The notes under the pieces: generated by a model
What the model saw: only the letters and a program-made list of their open reading frames with translations
Databases searched by the model: none
What the model was told of the DNA's origin: nothing
Shown here: positions 29,575-38,894 of the stretch, in pieces
Numbering within the stretch: the first letter of the stretch is position 1
How the letters are laid out: the number at the start of each line of letters is the position of its first letter
NCBI RefSeq assembly: GCF_016583985.1
Contig: NZ_NRSD01000009.1
Coordinates: 1 to 64,000 of the forward strand
Direction: 5' to 3'
Length of the DNA: 64,000 nt
Origin: Thiocapsa imhoffii
GTDB taxonomy: Bacteria; Pseudomonadota; Gammaproteobacteria; Chromatiales; Chromatiaceae
Position numbers and translations under genes: made by a program

Positions 29575-31752
29575 TCAGAACGTCATCTGGAGTCCTCGCA
29601 CCTTGTCACGGAAGTCTCGTGTCACCGCTTCGGCGTCATGATCACTCGCAATGACCTTGGGGGTGAGGACGACGACCAGTTCCGTGCGGCGCGAGACGCG
29701 GTTGCGTTGCCCGAAGAGTGGCCCCGCGAATGGCAGATTGTAGAACCCAGGAACCCCTTGGTTCGTATTATTCTGCTCGTTTTGAATGAGGCCGCCGAGG
29801 ACAACCGCCTGATTGGAGCGCACCGCCACGGAACTGGTGATGTTGCGGGTGGAGAAAGTCGGGGAGTCGAGTTCGGACCCTCCGCTGCCGGCTTGATCCA
29901 CCGTGCTGACTTCCTGCTCGATCTCCATTTGGACCAACCCACCCGGCGTCACCCGTGGCTTCACCGACAGCATGACCCCGGTGGGGCGATATTGGATGGT
30001 GTTCACCACCCGATCCGATGCTTGAAAGCCCTGTTGTTGACTCGTTGCGATCGGCACTTCCTTGCCCACCTGGATCTTGGCGGTCTGATTGTCCAGAACC
30101 ATCACGGACGGCGAGGACAAGACATTCACGAGGTTGTCCCGGGCCAGGGCACTCAGGGTTGCTCGGATCGTGCTCGGACGAGAGATCACGGCCCAGTTGA
30201 AGCCGGGGAAGGTGAGTCCGATGTCCGCGCTGTTGCCGCCACTGAGGGTGAGGTTACTGCGTTGCGACTCGGTGGCGAGTCCGAAGAAGTTCCACTGAAC
30301 ACCGTACTGTAGATTCCCCTCCAGACTGATCTCAACGATGGTTGCCTCCACGAGCACCTGTAGCGGTAGGATGTCGAGTTGCTTGAGGGCATCGAGGATC
30401 TTTTTGTAGTCGCGCGGACTGGCCCGAACCATTAAGGAGTTATTGGTCGCGTCAGCAACGATGCTCACGGATGATGACAGCAGGATCTCTCGGGACGAGC
30501 TCCGCCGCGCCTCGGCCTGCCCACTCGCACCGCCCCCATCCGCATCCTCCCCGAGGGAGCCGATCGACTGGCCGCGCAGACCTGGTGCCACACCGTCCAC
30601 CGTGGGCCGCCGCCGTCCCTCGTCGCCACCGAACAGTTGGGACAGGGTATCGGCCAGATTCTCCGCATTGCCATGACGCACGCGATAGACGAATAGTCGT
30701 TCGGCGGCATCACCGGTCGCCTCGGCCATGTCGAGCCGCTCGATCCAGTTTTGTGCCTGCTGCAAGTAACTCGCCTGCGGCGAGACGACCAACAAGGCAT
30801 TGGCGCTCTCGACAGGAACGAAGCGGAAGAGACCTTTGAATGGATTGCCTGTCTCGTCCGCAAGCAGGCCCTGGAGTTGATTCACCACCTCGTTCGCTCG
30901 GGCATACTCCAAGACGAAGAAGCCAACCGAGAGCCCAGACATCCAATCGACATCGAATACCCGGATCGTGTCGAGCAAGTTGCCCATATCCGGGCTGGTG
31001 CCAGCGATGACGATCAAGTTGCGCAGATTGTCGACGCGGATGATGCTGCCTTCGGGCGCGAGTGGCTGGAGGATGCTGTTCATCTCCTCGGCGCCAATGT
31101 ACTGCAGCGGCACCACTTGGACGCTGTAGCCCTCTGGCAAGGCCCGCCCCGAGTCACCCAGTTGCGGGACCACGCGGCCCTGGATCGCATTGGCGAGCGG
31201 CACCACTTCGTAGCTCCCATCCACAAAGACGATCGCTGCATTGTTCATCCGCAGCAGCGTCTCGAGGGTGGGAATCAGATCCTCGCGGCGCAGGGGCCGT
31301 CCGGTCTGCAGTGAGGTGACGCCTTGCACCGCGGGATGGAGCACATAATTCACTTGCAGCAGATCACCGAGGATCACCTTGACCACTTCACGAATGTCGG
31401 TGCCGTCGAAGTTCAGGGTGACATCGCCAGGCGTGATGTCCCCTGGAGGCGGCCCGATTTCACGGACGAACCGGCCCGTGCCCCGCTGCAACGACTCGAT
31501 CGGTGCAGCGCGCCCCGTCAACTCATCGTTCAGCGCAATGGTCGCGGCTTCGGGATCACTCGCCGGGATGAAGGCACGTTGACCGGATGGGAGGGTCCGC
31601 GTTCCGCTGTCTTGCATCTCGTCGATGCGCACCGTTGGATCCCAATAAGCGCGCTCGCAGGCCGACACGACAACCCCCATGACCACAAGCAGGATCAGGC
31701 GTCGCAGCAAGAAACGGGTCGCACACGTGCGACATGGGCTGATGAAGTGCAT
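29575..31752 (-). CDS. gspD: type II secretion secretin GspD (XpsD-like lipoprotein)
   Basis: Outer-membrane channel of the type II secretion system. The precursor has a lipobox (VVSAC) after a hydrophobic run, so the mature secretin is a lipoprotein, as in Xanthomonas XpsD. Domains: N0 (about 85-170), N1, N2, N3 with an extended Gly/Ser-rich loop (around 380-425), then the secretin core with VLSSPSVMVLDNQTAKIQVG and ELVVVLTPKVI. From the ATG at 31752 the length is 725. A TTG at 31797 overlaps the upstream gene's stop as TTGA and would add 15 residues; which is used is unclear. It is the last gene of the operon. Confidence 0.93.
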   Translation of the reverse strand: MHFISPCRTCATRFLLRRLILLVVMGVVVSACERAYWDPTVRIDEMQDSGTRTLPSGQRAFIPASDPEAATIALNDELTGRAAPIESLQRGTGRFVREIGPPPGDITPGDVTLNFDGTDIREVVKVILGDLLQVNYVLHPAVQGVTSLQTGRPLRREDLIPTLETLLRMNNAAIVFVDGSYEVVPLANAIQGRVVPQLGDSGRALPEGYSVQVVPLQYIGAEEMNSILQPLAPEGSIIRVDNLRNLIVIAGTSPDMGNLLDTIRVFDVDWMSGLSVGFFVLEYARANEVVNQLQGLLADETGNPFKGLFRFVPVESANALLVVSPQASYLQQAQNWIERLDMAEATGDAAERLFVYRVRHGNAENLADTLSQLFGGDEGRRRPTVDGVAPGLRGQSIGSLGEDADGGGASGQAEARRSSSREILLSSSVSIVADATNNSLMVRASPRDYKKILDALKQLDILPLQVLVEATIVEISLEGNLQYGVQWNFFGLATESQRSNLTLSGGNSADIGLTFPGFNWAVISRPSTIRATLSALARDNLVNVLSSPSVMVLDNQTAKIQVGKEVPIATSQQQGFQASDRVVNTIQYRPTGVMLSVKPRVTPGGLVQMEIEQEVSTVDQAGSGGSELDSPTFSTRNITSSVAVRSNQAVVLGGLIQNEQNNTNQGVPGFYNLPFAGPLFGQRNRVSRRTELVVVLTPKVIASDHDAEAVTRDFRDKVRGLQMTF

Positions 31753-31793
31753 GGGCAGTCTGTTTGAAACGTGTTGGCTCGACACCTGCGATG

Positions 31794-32411
31794 TCAATTG
31801 TCCGGAAAATCAGGGCTCGGAAAATCGGGGGTCGGAATGATGTCAGGACCGATGTTAGGGGGACGAAACCCTTGCGGCAGGCGCCGCTGTAGTGCCTCGG
31901 GCGAGGCTGGCATCGATAATTTCCCGAAGTCTCGCAATATTAGCGTATCTTCGCGGCCCTGTCGCTCCAGCAAAATTCGATCAGGGAGGATGCCCGTGAC
32001 CGACCAGCCGGCCAGGTCATCACCGATACGCAGCCGGCGGAGTTTTGGTTGGCCAGGATCCTGTACCCATGCGGCGACCAGTTCGGGAGTAATGATCACC
32101 GCATTGAGATCCATGCCGAGCAATGATGTTCCCAACTCGGGTTCGGGGATGGGCTCTTCCGCCATCGCATCCTCTTCCTCCGGCCGTCGTTCGAAGCGAA
32201 AGAGAGGACGCTCAATGACGCTTGCAAAGGCATCCTTCGGGTCCGTGGGCAGGAGCTGCGCGGTGGGATCGAACGGGGTCTCTGGTGACGCCTGCGTGGT
32301 GGGTTCGGTCGCGATAAGAGGCCCCGTTGGATCGGGAGGCCAATCCTTCCATTGGAGGAACAGCACCAGCGCCAGTGAGCACAGCGCTAGCAGCTGTAAC
32401 CGCCCCCTCAT
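31794..32411 (-). CDS. type II secretion GspN/GspC-like protein (XpsN position)
   Basis: A 205-residue bitopic protein: a short N-terminus, a transmembrane helix at about 6-20, a Pro/Thr-rich linker, then a small beta-rich domain (LLGMDLNAVIITPELVAAWV...RRLRIGDDLAGWSVTGI) like the homology region of GspC, and a Pro-rich tail. By position (between M and D) it corresponds to Xanthomonas XpsN, which takes the GspC role of linking the inner-membrane platform to the secretin. The start overlaps the gspM stop as ATGA. There is no separate gspC in the cluster. Confidence 0.75.
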   Translation of the reverse strand: MRGRLQLLALCSLALVLFLQWKDWPPDPTGPLIATEPTTQASPETPFDPTAQLLPTDPKDAFASVIERPLFRFERRPEEEDAMAEEPIPEPELGTSLLGMDLNAVIITPELVAAWVQDPGQPKLRRLRIGDDLAGWSVTGILPDRILLERQGREDTLILRDFGKLSMPASPEALQRRLPQGFRPPNIGPDIIPTPDFPSPDFPDN

Positions 32412-33016
32412 GTCTCGCCCCCGAGCGTGAAGCCGAAGATGTCGAGTCGGATCGTCAGTTCTCCAACCGTGCTGATGGGGGAGCGGCGAATGCCGCGGGG
32501 ATCTTGCGCGAGCGACTGCGGACGCGCCGATGAGCGCACCGAGAGTTGATCGACGAATAGGAATGGACGCGCCTGCTCGAGGTCGTAGAGCACATCAAGC
32601 AGTGTCTCGGTCGATGCCTGGATTTGGGTTCTGAGTCTGACACGAGGCGGATTCTCGTCAGGCTGAGACGGGAGCACTTGGGTGCTGATCAATCGGCCAT
32701 TGGCTGCCGTGACGATATCCTGCACCGTGCGTTGGAGTTCGGCACCCGCCAAGGCGGCCGTCGGCGCACTAAAATAGAATGCCTTGAAACTCTCGTTGGA
32801 GCGGACACTCTCAAGCTCGCCCTGGAGTTGCGGAAGCGTTGCAATGATGCGTCGGAAACGGGCAAGTTGATCTTCACGATCAGCGATACTGGTTGCCAAG
32901 TGACCGAGCTCGTGGGTCCAGGCCGCCACCACCACGCCGAGCAACAGGACCGGCGCGACACCGAGCAACAGCCACGCTAGGACGCAGAAGAATTTCGAGC
33001 TGACCTGTTCGTTCAT
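32408..33016 (-). CDS. gspM: type II secretion protein GspM (GspMb type)
   Basis: A 202-residue bitopic inner-membrane protein with one transmembrane helix at about 10-32, a coiled coil, and a ferredoxin-like C-terminal domain. It belongs to the T2SSM_II/GspMb subtype rather than the classical GspM of E. coli or Klebsiella, and parallels PilO. The ATG overlaps the gspL stop and its own stop overlaps the next ATG (both ATGA), so gspL-M-N are translationally coupled. Confidence 0.8.
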   Translation of the reverse strand: MNEQVSSKFFCVLAWLLLGVAPVLLLGVVVAAWTHELGHLATSIADREDQLARFRRIIATLPQLQGELESVRSNESFKAFYFSAPTAALAGAELQRTVQDIVTAANGRLISTQVLPSQPDENPPRVRLRTQIQASTETLLDVLYDLEQARPFLFVDQLSVRSSARPQSLAQDPRGIRRSPISTVGELTIRLDIFGFTLGGET

Positions 33017-34113
33017 TCGTCTGCCATACGTGAGAACCGCAGTGAAATGTTGAATCGCTCCTTACCGGTTTGTGGAACCTGTGTCACGGGTGACCTGAAT
33101 GAGACCGCGTCGATTCCGGGCGCGCGCTCCAATAAGCCGATCAGGGCGGTGGCTTGTCCAGATTCTCCGCGCAGTTCGACTTGACCATTGTTGTAGTCCA
33201 GGGTTTGGATCCAGGTGTCGTCCGGAATCCGGTCGGTCAGTTCTCGCAGGAGCACAAGGATGTTCGGCTCATCCCACCGCTGCTGCAAGACCGCGGTGCT
33301 GCCGAGTCGCGCGCGCTCCAACTCCTGGCGCAGATCATCGACCGCGACCACCTCGAGACGCACCCGTCTGAGCTCGTCCTCAAGGCTGGAGGCGACCCAA
33401 TGGCGCTGCCAGAGAGGACTCAGCATGGCCACGGCCAACAACCCAGCGATGGCGACCCACACCAGCGTATTGAGGCTGAACAGGGTGAGTCGTGTTTGGG
33501 GTCGCTCCTGCGGCGGTAACAGATTGGCCCGGGGCCATGCACCCTCCCAGGTGATGCGATCGATGGGTGCCCCATCATTCTTGAAACGGTCAAGCCAGGC
33601 GTCGATGAGGTCGCGTCGACAGATGGCGAGATCGACGACGAGACGCGGAGCCCCTTTCGGGCCGGGCCGGGGCTGAAAGTCGTAGAGTACGTCGCTGGCC
33701 TGAAAGGGCGAAAGCCGATCCAATTCGTAGCGGATGACCTGCGCGAGGTTCGAGCGCACCTGCGCGGGCAGTGAGACGGTGCGCGTCAGCACCGTGTCGC
33801 GCGGCATGGACAGAACGCGCGACACCTTCACGTCAGGCCCGAATAACGCCTCCGATGAAAGCGGGAGCGCCGGATCGATCGAGACCTCTCCACCTGAGGT
33901 GCGGAGGCCGCCCGAGACCTTCGTCAACGAGGCCGTCGCGCCTGCGGGCTCGATGATGAGGCAATGCTCACGGCTGGCGAGGAAGCGTTTCAACGGGTCG
34001 GGCAAACACACGATCAGACGCCCACGGGTCGCCTGGTGGAGCCCGGCAAGACGCACCCTGGCGTCAGCAAGGCGCAAGGGGCTGAGGAGATTGAAACGAT
34101 CGGTGATGGCCAT
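33013..34113 (-). CDS. gspL: type II secretion GspL-like protein with PilM/PilN architecture
   Basis: 366 residues. The N-terminal half is an actin-like cytoplasmic domain (RVLSMPRDTVLTRTVSLPAQ, then the GspL-like ELDRLSPFQASDVLYDF). A transmembrane helix lies at about 220-240, and a PilN-like ferredoxin domain ends the protein (LTDRIPDDTWIQTLDYNNGQVELRG). This fused PilM-PilN form corresponds to XpsL. It would recruit the ATPase GspE and contact GspM. The ATG at 34113 is preferred over a TTG at 34137, because only it has an AAGG nearby. A 269-base gap separates it from gspK, so an internal promoter is possible. Confidence 0.8.
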   Translation of the reverse strand: MAITDRFNLLSPLRLADARVRLAGLHQATRGRLIVCLPDPLKRFLASREHCLIIEPAGATASLTKVSGGLRTSGGEVSIDPALPLSSEALFGPDVKVSRVLSMPRDTVLTRTVSLPAQVRSNLAQVIRYELDRLSPFQASDVLYDFQPRPGPKGAPRLVVDLAICRRDLIDAWLDRFKNDGAPIDRITWEGAWPRANLLPPQERPQTRLTLFSLNTLVWVAIAGLLAVAMLSPLWQRHWVASSLEDELRRVRLEVVAVDDLRQELERARLGSTAVLQQRWDEPNILVLLRELTDRIPDDTWIQTLDYNNGQVELRGESGQATALIGLLERAPGIDAVSFRSPVTQVPQTGKERFNISLRFSRMADE

Positions 34114-34382
34114 AGCCTTGTGGTCGCAGTTTCTCAATCGATCCGGGGTGGCGCGCCTCCCTTGATCGGTGCCATCTCAAACCAGAGGCCGGAGTCTTGA
34201 ATTCATCCTGGACAGCCGCCCGCGCCATGCGTCCAATGCGGTGCGCGCGAATCCACCGCCTGATCCAGCCCTCAATTCGGGCGTCTTCCCTAACCCAAGT
34301 CCACCCTGCGCGGGAACCTCATGCTTGACTGGGTCGAAGTGTACGTCCTGCTGCATTCACGACGCTAGTCGGTGGGGTCGTC

Positions 34383-35309
34383 TCAATTGGCGGTGACCTC
34401 GCCAATCTCCTGCGCTGCGCGCGATAACCCGAAACGACGCCAGCGGATCTCATAGGGTGGTTGCTGACCAGGCATGATCTCAATCAGGGCCTCCATCCGT
34501 CGTCCCAATCCGCGTTCGTCCTCCTCGCTCACCTCGATGCGATAGAGGGGACCGGCACGATCGACGAACATGGGTCCACCACCTTGCTCGAAGAGCGGGG
34601 CATCACGCTCGGCGATCTGGATCATGGCGTCTTCCAGGGTGAGGCCTTCCCGCGCGGCAAAGCCGACGGCCGAGGCATAACGTTCGTCATAACCGACTCC
34701 ATCCAGATCGACACTGACCTCGGGGGCCATCAACCAATAGAGCTCCGGCGTCATACCGAGCACCTGCAAGAGTTCCTCGACCACCATGAAGGGGGCATTT
34801 TTCGGACCCACCGCGCGCTCCTGTTGGCGGTATTCGGCCGCTTCGGCACCGTGCAGGAGCGCCAGGTCGTCCTCGTCGCGCCAATCGACCATCGCCGCGG
34901 CGAGCGCCACGGCCTCGCCCTCGGCCACTCCCAAGACGGTCAAGAGAGCAGACAGGAGCTCGGGCGAGGCCTCGTTGAGATCGATCCTAGAGCTTTCATT
35001 GAACACCCGAATGCGGAGATCGACCCCGGCGAAGCGCCAGTCAACGGCCGTGCCGTTTGGTAACCAGACCACCGCATCGGGATTCATGGCATCGGGCGGC
35101 GGCATCATGAAATGCAGTGCCGTGAAGGCGACCGCCGCGTCCGCGACCACCCGGAAGCGAGCCCCGGAGAGGTGATTCTCCGTCAAGGCGGTTTCAGTGC
35201 GCTGTGCCGCGGTCAGGCCAAGCGCCATGACGGTCAGGAGGGTCAAGACCCAGAGCACCAGCACCAAGGCGATGCCGCGGTCACCCGCAGGCGTGCGAAC
35301 GGCCTTCAC
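34383..35309 (-). CDS. gspK: type II secretion minor pseudopilin GspK
   Basis: Large minor pseudopilin at the tip of the pseudopilus. The prepilin-like N-terminus is RTPAGDRG followed by IALVLVLWVLTLLTVMALGL. The Glu+5 usual in prepilins is absent, as is normal for GspK. The following SAM-like domain has DWRDEDD and the Ca-site-type acidic residues. The GTG at 35309 overlaps the gspJ stop (GTGA) and gives 308 residues; the frame continues upstream only inside gspJ. Confidence 0.87.
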   Translation of the reverse strand: MKAVRTPAGDRGIALVLVLWVLTLLTVMALGLTAAQRTETALTENHLSGARFRVVADAAVAFTALHFMMPPPDAMNPDAVVWLPNGTAVDWRFAGVDLRIRVFNESSRIDLNEASPELLSALLTVLGVAEGEAVALAAAMVDWRDEDDLALLHGAEAAEYRQQERAVGPKNAPFMVVEELLQVLGMTPELYWLMAPEVSVDLDGVGYDERYASAVGFAAREGLTLEDAMIQIAERDAPLFEQGGGPMFVDRAGPLYRIEVSEEDERGLGRRMEALIEIMPGQQPPYEIRWRRFGLSRAAQEIGEVTAN

Positions 35310-36025
35310 AAGAGCCTCTGCGGGAGTCGGATCACCAGAGCGGGCCAGCTTTGCTCGGGCGTTGCAAGCCGAATCCGGACCAGCATCGGTAACAGGGCTT
35401 GATCCAGCCACTCGTCATGCCAGTCTGGCTCGACCGCCGCGTCGGCAAGCCCAAAGTAGGCGATTTCGAATTCCGCGACGCGATCCAGGAGCGGGGTGCG
35501 ACCGAACGCCCCCGCGGCGAGGTCGATGTCGGTTGACAACCCGTCGAGAAAGAGTCTGGATTCCGAGGTCAGCGGCTCCCAGGCCGGAATGTTGCCAGAT
35601 CCCTCAATGATCTCTGGATGAATCAACCAGCGGGTCAGCACCAGCGCGTCATCCGCTCCGCGCGCTTCGAGCCCGAGCCGCAGGACGTACAAGCCGGGCA
35701 CGCCCACCTGCTCGGATAGGGGCGCGACGAATTCCAGCCGCTGCTGATCGCCGGCAAACACGATCACCGGTTGGGCATCGAGCATGAGAATGGTTGGACG
35801 CGTTTGGCTCAAGGTCGCGGCAAGGAAATCACGCGCCACGCGAACCTCCGAGACCCGCTCCGAGACCGCGTCCACGCCCTCCCAGGCGCGTGTCCCCAGC
35901 CGTAAACCCGAGAACAACATCAAGGTGATGAGACTGACGATGGCCAGCGCGATCAGCAACTCGATCAAGGTGAAACCTGGAGTCCGTGCCCAGGTGACGA
36001 CGCGCTGAACAGCCGCGTCATGCAT
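35306..36025 (-). CDS. gspJ: type II secretion minor pseudopilin GspJ
   Basis: Minor pseudopilin of the tip complex. Leader MHDAAVQRVVTWARTPG, cleavage before FTLIELLIALAIVSLITLM (prepilin peptidase type, Glu+5 present). The rest is a beta-rich pilin domain with FVAPLSEQVGVPGLYVLRLG. Start choice: the ATG at 36025 gives a normal 17-residue leader. A TTG at 36115 that overlaps the gspI stop would give an improbable 47-residue leader. gspK starts within its stop. Confidence 0.85.
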   Translation of the reverse strand: MHDAAVQRVVTWARTPGFTLIELLIALAIVSLITLMLFSGLRLGTRAWEGVDAVSERVSEVRVARDFLAATLSQTRPTILMLDAQPVIVFAGDQQRLEFVAPLSEQVGVPGLYVLRLGLEARGADDALVLTRWLIHPEIIEGSGNIPAWEPLTSESRLFLDGLSTDIDLAAGAFGRTPLLDRVAEFEIAYFGLADAAVEPDWHDEWLDQALLPMLVRIRLATPEQSWPALVIRLPQRLL

Positions 36026-36111
36026 TGGACGCGATCTGAGAGTCACCGACTGCTGTCCACGTCCAGATTGAGAGGAGCCCATACCGCGGTCATGCCCATC
36101 GCGTCCGCGCC

Positions 36112-36522
36112 TCAAAATGGCGCGCCCAGGCGCAAGGTCGAGAGCGTGACACGACGAACCTGTGCGCCGTCCTGCCAGAGTGCCGTGGCCGTGACCCGAA
36201 AAGGCGTGATGGGTGCCGCCTCACTGCCAAACAGCTCATCGAGTTCGACCGATTGAATCACGATCTCCCAGTGGATGCCGCCCTCGGGGTCGCCTGTGAC
36301 AACACCCTCCTCAAGGGGGATCTCATCACCCACCGCGTTCAGTTTCGACTCGACCAGCGAAGCCGCGCGACTGTACTGCGACGAGATCAGAGTGGCCCGA
36401 CTGGCCTGAGTGAAGATTTGCATCAAGACACCGAGCGAAATCGCTAGGATGGCAAAGGCGACCAAGACCTCCAAGAGCGAGAAGCCGCGCTCACGCGCCC
36501 TCGGCGTGCTGAGCTGAATCAT
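36112..36522 (-). CDS. gspI: type II secretion minor pseudopilin GspI
   Basis: 136 residues with a short prepilin leader (MIQLSTPRARERG) and mature start FSLLEVLVAFAILAISLGVL, including Glu+5. The C-terminal domain includes GIHWEIVIQSVELDE, the GspI-type beta sheet. It sits 15 bases after gspH and forms the tip complex with GspJ and GspK. Confidence 0.88.
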   Translation of the reverse strand: MIQLSTPRARERGFSLLEVLVAFAILAISLGVLMQIFTQASRATLISSQYSRAASLVESKLNAVGDEIPLEEGVVTGDPEGGIHWEIVIQSVELDELFGSEAAPITPFRVTATALWQDGAQVRRVTLSTLRLGAPF

Positions 36523-36537
36523 CCCGACACGACCTCC

Positions 36538-37011
36538 CTAGGGTTCCCATGGGGCCATGCGGACACGTCCGGTCAGCCAATTGACACCGATCTGATAGCC
36601 GGCATCACCGGACGCGATGACAATGCGACCACCCGTGGAGGTGCCATCGGGAAAGAAGCGGATGCCCCCGCGTTGCGCATCACGCATCTCGCGCTCCGCC
36701 CCCTCGAACGTCAACTCCAAGCGCTGTGGCAGGTTGATAGCGCGATGGCCTGGAATCTCGAGACGGCGCTCCTCAACGTCGACGATGAGCGTAAGTGGAC
36801 GGCCCTGGCGGATCGCCTGCTCGCGGGCGAGGCGCAACCCCGTCACGGTGCGTCGCGCGGCGGCCTTCATCTCGACACCGGGCAGGGCGGCGGAGAACAA
36901 GGGTGGCACCGTGGAGATCGCCACGGCGGCAATCGCCAGCACGACCAGGAGTTCCACCAGGGTGAAGCCCTGGTGTCGTCCATCGCGAGCGGTGCATGCG
37001 TCCGCAACCAT
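36538..37011 (-). CDS. gspH: type II secretion minor pseudopilin GspH
   Basis: 157 residues. Leader MVADACTARDGRHQG, mature start FTLVELLVVLAIAAVAIS with Glu+5. The C-terminal beta domain contains the GspH/FimT-like RLAREQAIRQGRPLTLIVD and a typical terminal YQIGVNWLTGRVRMAPWEP. It starts 25 bases after the gspG stop. Confidence 0.88.
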   Translation of the reverse strand: MVADACTARDGRHQGFTLVELLVVLAIAAVAISTVPPLFSAALPGVEMKAAARRTVTGLRLAREQAIRQGRPLTLIVDVEERRLEIPGHRAINLPQRLELTFEGAEREMRDAQRGGIRFFPDGTSTGGRIVIASGDAGYQIGVNWLTGRVRMAPWEP

Positions 37012-37036
37012 CGCATCCGCGCGTCTGATGGTCAGG

Positions 37037-37465
37037 TCACTCCCAGCTCAGAATGTCGGCATTCTCACCCTCGCCCCCCTCTCGATTGTCCGCCCCGAGG
37101 GACCAGATATCGAAGGGCCCGTGTTCGCCCGGGAACCGATAGTTGTAATCGAATCCCCATGGATCCTTCGGGACATCCCCCTTACGCAAGTAGGGGCCGT
37201 TCCAGTTCGCGACATTGGGTGGTCGTTCGACAAGCGCTTGCAGGCCCTCCGACTGGGTTGGATATCGGCCCACCTCCAAGCGATACATGTCGAGAGTGGC
37301 TGCCAGATTATCGATTTGCAGCTTGGCCGTCTTGGTTTTCGATGAACCTAGAAAATTCATGACCTGCGGGCCGACGAGACCCGCCAGTAGCCCAAGAATC
37401 GCCAACACCACGAGCAGCTCAACGAGGGTGAACCCGCGGGTTCGGTAGAGTTGAATAGAGGACAT
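37037..37465 (-). CDS. gspG: type II secretion major pseudopilin GspG
   Basis: 142 residues. Leader MSSIQLYRTRG with cleavage before FTLVELLVVLAILGLLAGLV. The globular part has the GspG signatures YRLEVGRYPTQSEGL, DPWGFDYNYRFPGEHGPFDI and a C-terminal calcium-type loop (SLGADNREGGEG). The open frame extends 62 codons further upstream, but the ATG at 37465 matches the family exactly. It is the main subunit of the periplasmic pseudopilus. Confidence 0.95.
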   Translation of the reverse strand: MSSIQLYRTRGFTLVELLVVLAILGLLAGLVGPQVMNFLGSSKTKTAKLQIDNLAATLDMYRLEVGRYPTQSEGLQALVERPPNVANWNGPYLRKGDVPKDPWGFDYNYRFPGEHGPFDIWSLGADNREGGEGENADILSWE

Positions 37466-37571
37466 AGATCGACTCGACAGTCTCTGATGAAAAAGCATGC
37501 GCCACTCGAACACCGTTCGTGGAGCCAGAGATGTACGGATCGCGACGCGATCCAATGGATCCGACCACGGA

Positions 37572-38777
37572 TCAGAACACCAGTTCGTTGGCCCCGAGGA
37601 TGGCCAACAGGATTGACATGATGATGCCGGCCACGATGACGCCGAGTCCAATGATGAGGATCGGCTCGAGTAAGGTCAGCATACTCTGCACGCTCGTGCG
37701 CGTCTCCCGATCGTAGATGCTCGCGACCTTTGCGAGCATGGCATCGAGACTGCCGGACTCCTCTCCCACCCGGATCATCTGCAAGGCGAGTTCGGGCAGC
37801 ACCGCCAGCCGTGCCAGCGGTCCCGCGAGTCCCCGGCCATGCTTCAGATCATCACTGACTTCATTGAGCAAGCCCGCCAACTTGCGGTTCGACACCACTT
37901 CCTTGGAGAGGGTCAGGGCACTGAGCAACGGCAGTCCGTTCTTCAGCAGGGTGGACAGCGTATGGCAGAGTCGAGCGGTCTCCATCTTCCAGACCAGGTC
38001 ACCGAACAGTGGAACCCCAAGAATGTGCTGATCGAATCGGGCCCGTACGACTGGATCCTGGAGCCAACGCTCCAACACCACGGCCATCAGCGCCATGGCA
38101 ACCAGCAGGGCCCACCAGGCATCGCGCAAAAAATCTCCGGCCGCAACCACGATTTGAGTGGGGAGCGGCAGGGCCTCGCCCATGTCATCAAAGAGCACGG
38201 TGAATTGCGGAACGACGAACACCAGCAACATGATCACGGACAATCCGGCAACCACCAAGAGGATGGAGGGATAGACCAAGGCAGAGGTGACGGTCTGACG
38301 CAGTTCGGCGAGCCGCTCGAGATAATCAGCAAGGCGGTCGAGCACCTGATTGAGGGCGCCGCTCGCCTCCCCAGCGCGCACCATGTTGACGTAAAGACGC
38401 GGAAATTGGCCATCCTGCATCTCCAGTGCGCCGGAGAAGGTCGCGCCACCACGGACCCGCTCCTGCAAGTCCGCCAGCACCCTGACGAGGTGCTCTTCGG
38501 TACTGAGGTCGACCAAGATCTGCAGCGAGCGGTCGAGGGTCATCCCAGCCTCGAGCAAGGTCGCCAGCTCGCGCGTCAGAATACTGATTTCTTTTTGACT
38601 CAGGCGGCGGCGCACCCGTGCGAAACGCGCCCGGAGTCCCACCGAGGAGCGCGTCTCGATCGGGATCAGGCCCTGTGATTGCAGCTGACGAACGAGCGTG
38701 GCCTCGTCGGCGGCCTCGAGTTCGCCTTCGATCGATTCACCGTCGAGCTTCACTGCTTTGTAAAAGAATTTCGGCAA
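37572..38777 (-). CDS. gspF: type II secretion inner-membrane platform protein GspF
   Basis: 401-residue polytopic protein of the PilC/GspF family with two cytoplasmic four-helix domains and three transmembrane helices (about 165-190, 215-240 and 370-395). Signatures: MPKFFYKAVKLDGESIEGE at the start, TRELATLLEAGMTLDRSL, and VRVGEESGSLD near the C-terminus (IRVGEESGSLDAML). It anchors the pseudopilus to the ATPase GspE. It lies 117 bases after gspE and 106 bases before gspG. Confidence 0.95.
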   Translation of the reverse strand: MPKFFYKAVKLDGESIEGELEAADEATLVRQLQSQGLIPIETRSSVGLRARFARVRRRLSQKEISILTRELATLLEAGMTLDRSLQILVDLSTEEHLVRVLADLQERVRGGATFSGALEMQDGQFPRLYVNMVRAGEASGALNQVLDRLADYLERLAELRQTVTSALVYPSILLVVAGLSVIMLLVFVVPQFTVLFDDMGEALPLPTQIVVAAGDFLRDAWWALLVAMALMAVVLERWLQDPVVRARFDQHILGVPLFGDLVWKMETARLCHTLSTLLKNGLPLLSALTLSKEVVSNRKLAGLLNEVSDDLKHGRGLAGPLARLAVLPELALQMIRVGEESGSLDAMLAKVASIYDRETRTSVQSMLTLLEPILIIGLGVIVAGIIMSILLAILGANELVF

Positions 38778-38894
38778 CCCGGATCCTCGCTACGGCCGCT
38801 CAACGGCTCTTGAAGGTGCCGCGGACAAGGCGCGTCCGCGGTCACCGCGCACCGCACGCCCCCCACTTGGCGTGCCTCTGCCATGGGAGATGGC

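Noticed and set aside
29638..30312. 224-residue plus-strand frame inside gspD
   Set aside because: Antisense shadow of a well-supported secretin gene.
32767..32778. GCACTAAAATAG in gspM as an NtrC site
   Set aside because: Not palindromic and explained by Tyr-Phe-Ser-Ala codons.
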